From: Jannaschia rubra
GTDB taxonomy: Bacteria; Pseudomonadota; Alphaproteobacteria; Rhodobacterales; Rhodobacteraceae
Direction of reading: 5' to 3'
Assembly: GCF_001403735.1 (NCBI RefSeq)
Contig: NZ_CXPG01000021.1
Location: 408,973-472,972 of the forward strand
DNA: 64,000 bases
The translations under genes were made by a program, and so were the position numbers. The notes below the pieces were generated by a model. It ran no database searches. It was not told the origin of the DNA and was given only the letters and a program-made list of their open reading frames with translations. Of the stretch, positions 8,511 through 16,471 are shown one piece after another. The first letter of the stretch is position 1, and each line of letters opens with the position of its first letter.

Positions 8511-9832
8511 GCGGCCGCCACCATGTCTTCCGCCAGCATTTCGCGCGCGAGACCGCCGAGGCCATCAACACGGAGTCTGACGTTGAACCCCTCGGTTCCG
8601 ATATCGACGCGCTCGACCAGCAGCGCCACGATGCGCGCCTGCTCGGCGGGGAACAGTTCGTCCCACAATTGGTCGAGCTGCTGCAGTGCGGTGCATGCGT
8701 CGGCTTCGGTGATGTTGGCGGCATGGGCGCGCGCGGCCTTGCAGGTCCCCGCGACGATCTCGGGCTGGCGGAACACGACGCGGAGTTGATCGATGACGGC
8801 GGCCTCGATCTCGCCTGCGGGCACGCGGCCGACCGGGCACGACCCACCGCCATGCTTCAGCACCGTCTGGCTGACATAGTAGCGGTAGAGCCTGTCGCCC
8901 TTGCGGGTATGCGTCGGCGAGAAGGCCGCGCCATCTGGGCCGAACAGTAGCCTCTTCAGCAGCGCGGGCGTGTCCGAGCGGGTGCGCGCGGCGCGCTCGC
9001 GCGGGCTCTCCTGCAGGATGGTGTGAACCTTGTCCCACGTCTCGCGGTCGATGATGGCGTCGTGCTCGCCGGGGTAGCTGTCGCCCTTGTGCACCGCCTC
9101 GCCGATGTAGGCGCGGTTGCTCAGCATCCGGTAGATGTATTTCTTGTCGATCCGGTTGCCGCGCGGCGTCCGGATGCCGAGTTTCGTGATCTCTCTCGCC
9201 ACCTCCGTGCCCGACCCGATCTCGAGGAAGTGGGCGAAGATCCAGCGGACGTGCGCGGCGGCTTCCTCGTCCACCAGCAGTTTGCGGTTTTCCACCCGGT
9301 AGCCGTAGGGCGGCACGCCCCCCATCCACATGCCCTTCTTCCGACTGGCGGCGACCTTGTCGCGGATGCGCTCGGCCGTGACCTCGCGCTCGAACTGCGC
9401 GAACGACAGCAGGATGTTCAGCGTTAGTCGGCCCATGGAGGTGGTCGTGTTGAACGACTGGGTGACGGAGACGAAGGTCACCCCGTTCCGGTCGAACACC
9501 TCCACCAGCTTGGCGAAATCGGCGAGCGAGCGGCTGAGACGGTCGATCTTGTAGACCACCACCACGTCGACCAGCCCGTCCTCGATGTCCTCCAGCAGCC
9601 GCTTCAGGCCGGGTCGTTCCAGCGTGCCGCCCGAGATGCCGCCGTCGTCATACTGATCGCGGACCAGCACCCATCCCTCGGACCGCTGACTGGCGATGTA
9701 GGCTTCGCATGCCTCGCGCTGGGCGTGCAGGCTGTTGAATTCCTGTTCCAGCCCTTCCTCGGAGGATTTTCGGGTGTAGACCGCACAGCGCAGCTTGCGG
9801 ACGACCTTCGATTTCTCGGGCGGCTTCGTCAT
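8507..9832 (-). CDS. Large serine recombinase (integrase/excisionase)
   Basis: The 441-residue protein starts MTKPPEKSK at an ATG overlapping the DUF2924 stop. The catalytic serine lies in YTRKSSEEG (about residue 20). The resolvase domain (YDDGGISGG, then KIDRLSR) is followed by the recombinase domain (residues about 180-280), a region with CP and C residues (GGSCPVG) and a short C-terminal part. Large serine recombinases carry out site-specific integration and excision. Being at the left edge of the phage genes, it is the likely integrase. The longer upstream open frame is rejected because the ATGA overlap fixes the start. Confidence 0.92.
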   Translation of the reverse strand: MTKPPEKSKVVRKLRCAVYTRKSSEEGLEQEFNSLHAQREACEAYIASQRSEGWVLVRDQYDDGGISGGTLERPGLKRLLEDIEDGLVDVVVVYKIDRLSRSLADFAKLVEVFDRNGVTFVSVTQSFNTTTSMGRLTLNILLSFAQFEREVTAERIRDKVAASRKKGMWMGGVPPYGYRVENRKLLVDEEAAAHVRWIFAHFLEIGSGTEVAREITKLGIRTPRGNRIDKKYIYRMLSNRAYIGEAVHKGDSYPGEHDAIIDRETWDKVHTILQESPRERAARTRSDTPALLKRLLFGPDGAAFSPTHTRKGDRLYRYYVSQTVLKHGGGSCPVGRVPAGEIEAAVIDQLRVVFRQPEIVAGTCKAARAHAANITEADACTALQQLDQLWDELFPAEQARIVALLVERVDIGTEGFNVRLRVDGLGGLAREMLAEDMVAAA

Positions 9833-10284
9833 GTCCGCCCCCTGTGGTTCTTGAGCCCGAAGAATACCCAGCCGTTCCAGCGCGTGCCGATAATCGCGCG
9901 GGCGATGGCGGACAGCGACTTGTACGGCCGACCTTGCCACTCGAAGCCGTCGGTGGTGACGGTGACGACCTGCTCGACACCCTGCCATTCGCGCAGCAGC
10001 CGCGTGCCGGTGATCGGGCGGTCACGGTCGGCGCGCATGCCGCGCTTCTTCCTGTCGGCGCCGTCCAGTTCCTCGCCCAGCCGTTCGAGGTGCCGGATCG
10101 TCTCGGGCTTCAGCCCGCCGTAGACAAGTTCCTGGATGCGGTATGCCAGGCGGGACTCGAGGTAGCGGCGGTTGAACGGCAGCGGCTCGCTGTCGAACAA
10201 GTCGCGCCATTGCGCCTTCAGCTCCGGCGTCGTCGCGGTCTTCAGCGCGGCCAGGCGCGCGGGGATGGGATCGTGAGTCATCAT
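9829..10284 (-). CDS. DUF2924 family protein
   Basis: The protein is 151 residues from the ATG at 10284, or one residue shorter from the next ATG. A GGAG sequence sits six bases upstream. It has the features of DUF2924: an N-terminal DPIPARLAALK, a middle LAYRIQELVYG, and a C-terminal W-rich stretch ending FFGLKNHRG. The family is found beside serine recombinases in alphaproteobacterial mobile elements and is of unknown function. Start and stop both overlap their neighbours by four bases, so it is translated as part of the integration operon. Confidence 0.88.
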   Translation of the reverse strand: MMTHDPIPARLAALKTATTPELKAQWRDLFDSEPLPFNRRYLESRLAYRIQELVYGGLKPETIRHLERLGEELDGADRKKRGMRADRDRPITGTRLLREWQGVEQVVTVTTDGFEWQGRPYKSLSAIARAIIGTRWNGWVFFGLKNHRGRT

Positions 10285-10484
10285 GCAGTTCTCCGGTGAG
10301 TTGGAGTTGCATGACGGCATTGGTCGGGCGGATAGTGTAGGCAACGTTCTCCAGTCTCGTCAGATACTTCGCCCTTCTCCCGCATGCGCAGCCGAACCAG
10401 CCCGAGCGCCAGCAGGCCGCACAGCTCAGTGCGGCGCTCTGCGGGCGTCATCTGGTCGGGCGGGAGCGGATTGGGGCGTTTCAT
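10281..10484 (-). CDS. Small conserved protein heading the recombinase operon
   Basis: The 67-residue protein begins MKRPNPLPPDQMTPAERR and ends with a histidine and proline-rich tail (HYPPDQCRHATP). I recognise this type as a short conserved neighbour of DUF2924 and serine recombinase genes; its function is unknown. Its stop overlaps the DUF2924 start (ATGA). As first gene of the reverse operon it faces the intergenic region with the SOS box, about 120 bases upstream. Confidence 0.75.
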   Translation of the reverse strand: MKRPNPLPPDQMTPAERRTELCGLLALGLVRLRMREKGEVSDETGERCLHYPPDQCRHATPTHRRTA

Positions 10485-10607
10485 GCGGGCCTCGGAGCGG
10501 TCGTCTCCTCTGGCCTCTACTCACCGTGATCGCGAACCGTCCCACGGCCGCTGGAAGTGCACGGACCGCGCCCATCCGGACTCGACTCAGGGTTGTTCGG
10601 AATGATA

Positions 10608-10622
10608 GAACATAGAGGGAAC
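10608..10622. promoter_or_regulatory. Candidate LexA (SOS) box
   Basis: The sequence is GAAC, seven bases, GAAC, the direct-repeat LexA box known from Rhodobacter and other alphaproteobacteria. A TTGTTC at 10593-10598 upstream forms a further dyad with it. It lies 29 bp before the TTG start of the rightward gene at 10651 and inside the divergent region shared with the recombinase operon. This suggests that DNA damage induces the rightward genes and perhaps excision. Confidence 0.6.
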
Positions 10623-10650
10623 AATCAAGCTTGAAAGGAAAGGGATTCCG

Positions 10651-11886
10651 TTGGGCTCCGACATCAAGAAATTCGTCAATCCGAAGTTTCTCAACAGCAT
10701 CGATGTCGTGCTCATGCGCGATCTCTTCGCGCGTCATTTCAAGGAAGATAAGCTTCCCCTCGCATTCGACGGTGACATTGCCGAAGTTCGCAAGCGGATG
10801 GCGGAGTATTTCGCGACGCCGATCACCGACTGGTCGGAAGGGCTGATCGCGGATCTTCATCGGGTCGCCGAACTCGGAACGGGCGAAGGGATGCAACTCA
10901 TCCTGAACGAGGCGCGCCGCCGCAGCGTGATCCTCTTTCCCGCGACCGACGCGGAAGATGCCGGGTCCGCGCCGGTGAAGCACGAGGCCAAGCATGTGGC
11001 GCTGCACGCCTACCTGCATCATCATCAGATCTTCGAGGCTGCGGCCGATTTCCAGGCGCTGAGGGCGCCGACCGCAATGGCGGAGTTTCGCGGTCCGGAG
11101 CGCGATGTCGGGGCCGATCTGACGGAGGAAGCGTCGGCGGCATTCAAGGCCGCCATCGTCAAGCTGTTCGCGCAGGATCTGCAGGGCGATTACTGCCGTC
11201 TCGGCCCGTACGAGGAAGATGGCGAAATCAACCTCGTCGTCAGCCATGGCGCGCCTGTCACGACCACGCCGGTCGTGGCCGGCGACCGCGAACAGATCAT
11301 CACCCTGCGCGCGGTGAAATATGCGGCGCTGCGCTACGCACCGAACGAAGGGCTCCTGCGCATCGGCGGAGTGCCAAGGGCGCAGCAGGCCGAAGTGGCG
11401 GCGATCTTCGCCGAACACATCCTCGGGCGACCCGGTTTCTTCGCCGGCAAGGACGCGCGCGATCTCTACACCCTCGATCCCATCACGGCTTTCGGCCCGG
11501 ACTTCGCATTCCAGCATGCGTTCGACGAGAGGATCCTCGAGGTTCGGATCGTGGCGGCAGCGGCCGATTTCTTCGCCGAGGACGAGGATGGCGCATGGCG
11601 CTATATACGCAGTTGGGAATCGAAGGACGCATCCGGCGCGGCACTCCGGCATTTCAAGGCAAGCGAGGTGCGGTTCGGCCGCGGGTGGCGTCTGGGAGAA
11701 ATCACGTTCCGGGTGTTTTTCAAGAGCGATGCGAAACAGCCCGCCAAGGTGACCGTGCGTTTGAAGCCGCCCGGCACGCTCGCCTTCCGTCGCACCAGGT
11801 TCGAGAAGGCGATTCACGCGCTGGTCGCGCGCAACGGGCTCGAAAAGGATCGCGATGCTGACCTGGTTGTGGAAGCGGCTGAGTAA
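10651..11886 (+). CDS. Prophage protein of unknown function, downstream of SOS box
   Basis: The 411-residue protein starts at TTG after a GGAAAGGG ribosome-binding sequence. I do not recognise a domain. It is a soluble-looking, mixed alpha/beta protein, with neither signal peptide nor membrane segment. It overlaps the next gene by 32 bases, so the two are probably made together. The SOS box just upstream suggests that it is expressed on DNA damage. Confidence 0.6.
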   Translation: MGSDIKKFVNPKFLNSIDVVLMRDLFARHFKEDKLPLAFDGDIAEVRKRMAEYFATPITDWSEGLIADLHRVAELGTGEGMQLILNEARRRSVILFPATDAEDAGSAPVKHEAKHVALHAYLHHHQIFEAAADFQALRAPTAMAEFRGPERDVGADLTEEASAAFKAAIVKLFAQDLQGDYCRLGPYEEDGEINLVVSHGAPVTTTPVVAGDREQIITLRAVKYAALRYAPNEGLLRIGGVPRAQQAEVAAIFAEHILGRPGFFAGKDARDLYTLDPITAFGPDFAFQHAFDERILEVRIVAAAADFFAEDEDGAWRYIRSWESKDASGAALRHFKASEVRFGRGWRLGEITFRVFFKSDAKQPAKVTVRLKPPGTLAFRRTRFEKAIHALVARNGLEKDRDADLVVEAAE

Positions 11887-12796
11887 CGGCGGAGCGGAGG
11901 CCAGTGTCTCCGGCCGGGCGCTGCGCCGCTTCCCCGAGCGGGAGGTCGAAGGGCTGCTTCGGGCGCGGGTTCTGATCGAGCAGCGGAAGGCCGACAGCTG
12001 GTCCGTCTGCACGCATCGCGACTGCGGGCTCGACGCACGCCCGATCCGTAACGTCGGAGAACAACTCCTAGCCTGCTGTCCGCGCGACGTCGCGGCGGAC
12101 GAGATGCTGGAGCCGGACGACCTTCGCCGGTTCGGGATCGATGTCGACAAGCTGATCTCGGCCATTGCGGCATCGGGCGGGTTGCAGGCGGCAGCCACCG
12201 TCGTTGCGGACGGGCTGTGGCTGCTGGGACGGTTGCCGACGGGTATCTGCGTCTTTCTCTGCCGCGACACGAATGTGCTGATGGCTCCTGCCACCATCCT
12301 CGCGACCAGGATGGCCGCTGGATCGGCACCCATCACCATCATCACCATCGAACTCGACCCGGCAACCGAACTGCAGTTGCGTGCGGCCGGTATCGAAGCC
12401 CGCTCGCTCACCGAGTGCGTCCTGGTGGACGATCACGGCACGGAACATCTTGCGCTTGACCGACTCTCGCTGATCGCCGTCACCGCGCCCCGCCTTGTCC
12501 TGAGCCGGAGCCGCCAGTCGGCAATGTTCGACGGACGCCGCCTCGATCTCACGCCGCAGATGTTCGCACTGATCCGGCTTTTCGCTGAACAGGCCGGGCA
12601 GCGCGACCCCGTGCTACGCAAGGAGGCCATCGACGCGCAGACCGGGCGTCCGGCGAACGAGATCGTGCGGGATCTGCGCAAGGCTCTGGTCGGATGCGGC
12701 CTGTCGCGGGCGGCCGCCGACGCCCTGATCGTGACCGTGCGTGGCTACGGCTATCGCCTCGGCATCGCTCCCGCAGAGGTGGCCGTCGAGGACTGA
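11855..12796 (+). CDS. Regulator-like protein with C-terminal OmpR-type winged helix
   Basis: The 313-residue protein has cysteine pairs near the N-terminus (CTHRDCG and ACCPRD) that could bind metal. A middle region is unrecognised. A C-terminal winged-helix domain (about 215-300) has LTPQMFALIRLF, then a helix, and VRGYGYRL, typical of OmpR/PhoB DNA-binding domains. No receiver domain is visible. It may be a prophage transcription factor acting with the 411-residue protein. The ATG at 11855 is preceded by AAAAGGAT. Confidence 0.6.
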   Translation: MLTWLWKRLSNGGAEASVSGRALRRFPEREVEGLLRARVLIEQRKADSWSVCTHRDCGLDARPIRNVGEQLLACCPRDVAADEMLEPDDLRRFGIDVDKLISAIAASGGLQAAATVVADGLWLLGRLPTGICVFLCRDTNVLMAPATILATRMAAGSAPITIITIELDPATELQLRAAGIEARSLTECVLVDDHGTEHLALDRLSLIAVTAPRLVLSRSRQSAMFDGRRLDLTPQMFALIRLFAEQAGQRDPVLRKEAIDAQTGRPANEIVRDLRKALVGCGLSRAAADALIVTVRGYGYRLGIAPAEVAVED

Positions 12797-12904
12797 GTCC
12801 TCCGCACACAATCCACACACAACAAGCACACGCCAAACACACCGAAAGCCTCGGTGGGTCCGGCAGTCTTGGAACAACAGCAATGACGTTCCGAGGCTCC
12901 CACC

Positions 12905-13498
12905 ATGCATCCACCAATTACCCCCGCCGACCTTTCCACGCTGATCGCTGAAGCCGATGTCGCCGCGCGCCGTCTGCGCCGCAAGCTGTTCTTGCCCGCG
13001 GCCGATCATGACGATCTCCGTCAGGACCTCCTGGTCGACCTGATCTGCCGCCTGCCTGGCTTCGACGCGCGGCGTGGGAGCATCGGCGCCTTCGCAAACA
13101 TCGTCCTGCGCAACCAGTCCTCGCGCATCGCGATGCGTCACTACCGCCAGCGCCGTGCGCAGGGTGGGTCGCTGCTCTCGCTCGAGGTGCCGCTGGCCGG
13201 AACCCGCGAGCCGGTCGGCGACACGCTGACCGAGGACGACGGGCTTGCCGCCTGGCACGGCCAGACATGTTGCGCGGCGGCCGTCACCGAACTTCACCAC
13301 GCCCTGCAGGCCGCCCTCGCGCGGCTCCCGGCCGAGGATCGCCGCTTCTGCGCGGCGCTGGCGCATCGCCCGGTCACCGCGCTCGCGGCCGAGGGTTTCG
13401 TGAGCCGGTCCACGCTCTACCGCCGCCTCGCCGATCTCCGTCACGTCCTCACCGCCCACGGTCTCGGTCCCGCCTGGGACGATCTCGCGGCGGCCTGA
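12905..13498 (+). CDS. Sigma-70-like RNA polymerase sigma factor of phage type
   Basis: This 197-residue protein has a region-2-like segment (DHDDLRQDLLVDLICRLPGF and GSIGAFANIVLRNQSSR, about residues 35-75) and a region-4-like segment at the C-terminus (STLYRRLADLRHVL). That layout is typical of short ECF-like sigma factors. It probably directs transcription of prophage genes. The 108-bp gap before it is rich in CACACA repeats and has no gene. Confidence 0.7.
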   Translation: MHPPITPADLSTLIAEADVAARRLRRKLFLPAADHDDLRQDLLVDLICRLPGFDARRGSIGAFANIVLRNQSSRIAMRHYRQRRAQGGSLLSLEVPLAGTREPVGDTLTEDDGLAAWHGQTCCAAAVTELHHALQAALARLPAEDRRFCAALAHRPVTALAAEGFVSRSTLYRRLADLRHVLTAHGLGPAWDDLAAA

Positions 13499-13520
13499 GT
13501 AGAGGCGAAAGGAGGAGATC

Positions 13521-13910
13521 ATGTTCATGGGCACCACCGACTTCATCACGGTCCGCGCCCGCCGACCGCTCACCGAGATCGAGTTCTGCGCCTGGGTGGC
13601 GCAGGCCGTGCCGGGTGACCGGCTGGAGTACCATCGCGGCTTTCTGGTTCTCGACATCTTCCCGATGTTCGCCCGGCTCCCGGATCAGCAACGCGCGGAA
13701 CTGGCCCGGCTCGGGTCGCGCGCCTTCTGGGCAGCCGAACAGGGTCTCGTGCACCTGGTGCAGGAGCGCACGGGCCCCGACCAGTTCGCCTACATCGCCG
13801 TCGCCCGCCCCAAGCCGAAGGCCGCAGCCGTCTCGCTGTCCGCGCTTCTGCTCGCCGAGCAGGGGCAGCCCGACCACGCCACCGGTTCGAGTGGTCGGGC
13901 TGCCGCGTGA
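13521..13910 (+). CDS. Conserved prophage protein, unknown
   Basis: A 129-residue protein starts after a strong AAAGGAGGAG ribosome-binding sequence. It has no motif I can name. The N-terminal half has a compact hydrophobic pattern (FCAWVAQAVPGDRLEYHRG) and the C-terminal part is alanine-rich. Its stop overlaps or abuts the next gene. The position between the sigma factor and the replication genes suggests an early prophage function. Confidence 0.65.
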   Translation: MFMGTTDFITVRARRPLTEIEFCAWVAQAVPGDRLEYHRGFLVLDIFPMFARLPDQQRAELARLGSRAFWAAEQGLVHLVQERTGPDQFAYIAVARPKPKAAAVSLSALLLAEQGQPDHATGSSGRAAA

Positions 13911-13954
13911 TGACCGCCTTCCAATCCCTTTTTGCCGATCATGGAGACCCTTAC

Positions 13955-14440
13955 ATGCCGTTCCCCGCGAACACCCCCACCGTCGACGACCTGCCGGGCC
14001 TCGGCCTGCAGGACATAGCCCAGCTGCCCGTCGAACTGCTGGCCATCCTGCAGCGCGATGTCGATGAGCGCATCAAGCGGGACAAGGCCGCGAAGGCCCG
14101 CCTCGATGGCGCGCTGACCGTCCGCTACGCTACCCGCGTCGCCGAGGAGCGGCAGGCCGCTCGCAAGGACACCGGCACGATCCACTTCGACGACGGAGAT
14201 TTCACCGTGGTCGCCGATCTGCCGAAGCGGGTTGATTGGGATCAGGATCGTCTCGCCGCCATGGTCGAGCGCATCCGCGCCGCCGGGGACGATCCCGCGC
14301 AGTATGTCGACGTCGCCTTCAAGGTGCCCGAGCGCAAATACGCCGCCTGGCCCGATGCGATCCGCGCCGGTTTCGAGCCCGCGCGTACCGTCCGGCCCGG
14401 GACGCCGAAGATCGAGATCGTCCCGCAGGGAGGCGATTAA
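13955..14440 (+). CDS. Conserved prophage protein, unknown
   Basis: The 161-residue start at 13955 is chosen because GGAGA lies seven bases upstream; an ATG at 13910 that overlaps the previous stop would add 15 residues. The N-terminal third is a helical segment (LPVELLAILQRDVDERIKR). The rest is charged and contains FKVPERKYAAW, a pattern I have seen in prophage proteins of this group. Function is unknown. The stop overlaps the HNH gene start (TAATG). Confidence 0.65.
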   Translation: MPFPANTPTVDDLPGLGLQDIAQLPVELLAILQRDVDERIKRDKAAKARLDGALTVRYATRVAEERQAARKDTGTIHFDDGDFTVVADLPKRVDWDQDRLAAMVERIRAAGDDPAQYVDVAFKVPERKYAAWPDAIRAGFEPARTVRPGTPKIEIVPQGGD

Positions 14441-14958
14441 TGACGGACAAGCTGCAGACGCCGATCGGCATGCGTTTCATCCGGCACGTTCACTTCTGCG
14501 ATTCCGGCTGCTGGGATTGGACGGGTGCCAGGAACGAACACGGTTACGGCGTGATCGGCCGGGGACGGCGTGGCGAAGGAAACATCAAGGCCCACAGGCT
14601 GTCCTTCGAGATCTTCAACGCAGTGCAGCTGAACCCGGAACAGGTCATCTGCCACCGTTGCGAAAACCCGGCCTGCGTCAATCCCGATCACCTCTTCGTC
14701 GGCACCCAGCAGGACAATCTGGCCGACATGGCCCGCAAGGATCGGGGATCCATGCCGCCGCTGTTGCGCGGCGCCGAAAATCCGAAGGCCAAGCTGAACG
14801 AACACCTGGTCAGGCGGGCGTTCCAGCTTCGGGAGGATGGCCTGTCCACATACCGCATCGCCCATGAACTCCGCGTCAGTCGCCCGGCCATCTGCTCGGT
14901 TCTCAACAGAAAAACATGGAGGCATGTCGATGTCCGGACTTCCAAGCATATCGGCTGA
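14440..14958 (+). CDS. HNH endonuclease
   Basis: This 172-residue protein has an HNH_3-type core: CWDWTG, then GYG, KAHRLSFE, ICHRCENPACVNPDHLF, and GTQQDN. These supply the zinc-binding cysteines and the catalytic histidine and asparagine. A C-terminal HTH-like segment (LSTYRIAHELRVSRPAICSV) probably binds DNA. Such enzymes are common in phages, either free-standing or in packaging. It overlaps the next gene by about 29 bases. Confidence 0.85.
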   Translation: MTDKLQTPIGMRFIRHVHFCDSGCWDWTGARNEHGYGVIGRGRRGEGNIKAHRLSFEIFNAVQLNPEQVICHRCENPACVNPDHLFVGTQQDNLADMARKDRGSMPPLLRGAENPKAKLNEHLVRRAFQLREDGLSTYRIAHELRVSRPAICSVLNRKTWRHVDVRTSKHIG

Positions 14959-15808
14959 TCAACGGCTTGCCGAACCACGCGGCATCAAGGACTGCATCTT
15001 CGGGGTCAGCGGAATTGGCAAAACGTCACTGCTCTGGACCCTCGATCCCAAGCGCACGCTGTTCATGGATCTCGAGGCGGGCGATCTCGCCATCGAGGGC
15101 TGGGCGGGGGACAGCATCCGGCCGCGAACCTGGACGGAATGCCGGGATTTCGCGGTGTTCATCGGCGGACCGAACCCGGCCTTGCGCGACGAGCAGCCCT
15201 ACAGCCCGGCGCACTACAGGGCTGTCTGCGACCGCTTCGGCGATCCGACAGCACTCGACCGCTACGACACGATCTTCGTGGACTCGATCACCGTAGCGGG
15301 GCGGCTGTGCTTCGGCTGGTGCAAGGGCCAGCCCGAGGCGCTGTCGGAGAAGACCGGCAAGCCGGATGTGCGCGGGGCCTACGGGCTGCATGGCCGCGAG
15401 ATGATCGGCTGGCTCACGCATCTGCAGCACACGCGGGCCAAGAACGTCTGGTTCGTCGGGATCCTCGACGAGAAGCTCGACGACTTCAATCGCAAGGTTT
15501 TCCAGCCCCAGATCGACGGCTCGAAGACCGGGTTGGAGCTGCCGGGGATCGTCGACGAGGTGATCACCATGGCGGAGCTGAAGGCCGGTGGCGGCGATCC
15601 CTATCGCGCCTTCGTCTGCCAGACGATCAACCCCTGGGGCTTTCCGGCCAAGGACCGCTCGGGGCGTCTGGATCAGGTCGAGGAGCCTCACCTCGGCCGT
15701 CTGATGACGAAGATCCGCGCCCCAGTCGCGCCAGCGCCCAAGCGCCTGACCTACACCCCGCCACCCGCCGATCCGGCGGCTGACGCCCAATCCCAACCGC
15801 AATCCTGA
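14930..15808 (+). CDS. RecA-like phage ATPase (AAA_24 type)
   Basis: The 292-residue start at 14930 is chosen because GGAGG lies seven bases upstream. An N-terminal P-loop (FGVSGIGKTSLL) and a Walker B-like YDTIFVDSIT match single-strand annealing or RecA-like ATPases found in phage recombination blocks. The C-terminus is proline and alanine-rich. The following gene has features of its single-strand partner, so the pair likely does recombination or repair during phage replication. Confidence 0.8.
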   Translation: MSGLPSISADQRLAEPRGIKDCIFGVSGIGKTSLLWTLDPKRTLFMDLEAGDLAIEGWAGDSIRPRTWTECRDFAVFIGGPNPALRDEQPYSPAHYRAVCDRFGDPTALDRYDTIFVDSITVAGRLCFGWCKGQPEALSEKTGKPDVRGAYGLHGREMIGWLTHLQHTRAKNVWFVGILDEKLDDFNRKVFQPQIDGSKTGLELPGIVDEVITMAELKAGGGDPYRAFVCQTINPWGFPAKDRSGRLDQVEEPHLGRLMTKIRAPVAPAPKRLTYTPPPADPAADAQSQPQS

Positions 15809-15827
15809 TCAGAAAAGGAGGTTCCCC

Positions 15828-16457
15828 ATGGGTTCCTGGACCGATTTCAACGACGCGCAAAGCAACACCAACCTGATCCCGAAGGGCACGCTGGCCAAGG
15901 TGCGCCTGACCATCCGCCCCGGCGGTTTCGACGATGCCTCGCAGGGCTGGACCGGCGGCTATGCGACGCGCGGCTCGACCGGCGCGGTCTATCTGAACGG
16001 CGAGTTCACGGTGACCGAGGGGCAGTACGCCCGGCGCAAGATCTTCACCCTGATCGGGCTCTACGGCCCCAAGGGGCCGGACTGGGCGAACATGGGCCGC
16101 AGCCTCGTGCGCGGCATGCTGAACTCGGCCCGCGGGATTTCCGACAAGGACATGTCGGCCGAGGCGCAGGCGGCACGGCGCATCAGCGGCTTCGCTGATC
16201 TCGATGGGATCGAGTTCATCGCCCGCATCGACATCGGCACCGACGCCAGCGGCGACGACAAGAACGAGATCCGCAGCGCAGTCACGCCGGATCATCGCGA
16301 TTACGCGCAGGTCATGGGGGCGGCTGGGCTGCAGTTCGGCGGACAGGGTGCAGCAGGACATGCCCCGCAGCAGACCACCCCTGCGGCACCGGCACATCAG
16401 CCCAGCCAGCCCGCTTCCGCCCCCGGGTTCGCCGGTCGGCCGAGCTGGGCGCAGTAA
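15828..16457 (+). CDS. Phage DNA-metabolism protein, possibly single-strand binding
   Basis: The 209-residue protein has a beta-rich body (GTLAKVRLTIRPGGF, AVYLNGEFTVTEGQYARRK, FTLIGLYGPKGPDW) and a flexible Gln/Pro/Ala-rich tail ending GRPSWAQ. That body-plus-tail shape, and its place between a RecA-like ATPase and a helicase, suggest a DNA-binding protein of the DUF669/SSB type. I do not recognise it with certainty. A good AAAGGAGG ribosome-binding sequence precedes the ATG. Confidence 0.6.
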   Translation: MGSWTDFNDAQSNTNLIPKGTLAKVRLTIRPGGFDDASQGWTGGYATRGSTGAVYLNGEFTVTEGQYARRKIFTLIGLYGPKGPDWANMGRSLVRGMLNSARGISDKDMSAEAQAARRISGFADLDGIEFIARIDIGTDASGDDKNEIRSAVTPDHRDYAQVMGAAGLQFGGQGAAGHAPQQTTPAAPAHQPSQPASAPGFAGRPSWAQ

Positions 16458-16471
16458 GGGGGAGACCGGCC

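Noticed and set aside
9833..9988. Longer N-terminus for the serine recombinase
   Set aside because: The upstream part is the DUF2924 gene read in another frame; the ATGA overlap and the MTKPPEKSK start fit the family.
10426..12411. A 661-codon reverse-strand open frame across the 411-residue gene
   Set aside because: It is an antisense shadow in GC-rich DNA, with low-complexity Arg/Ser/Ala content and no family features.
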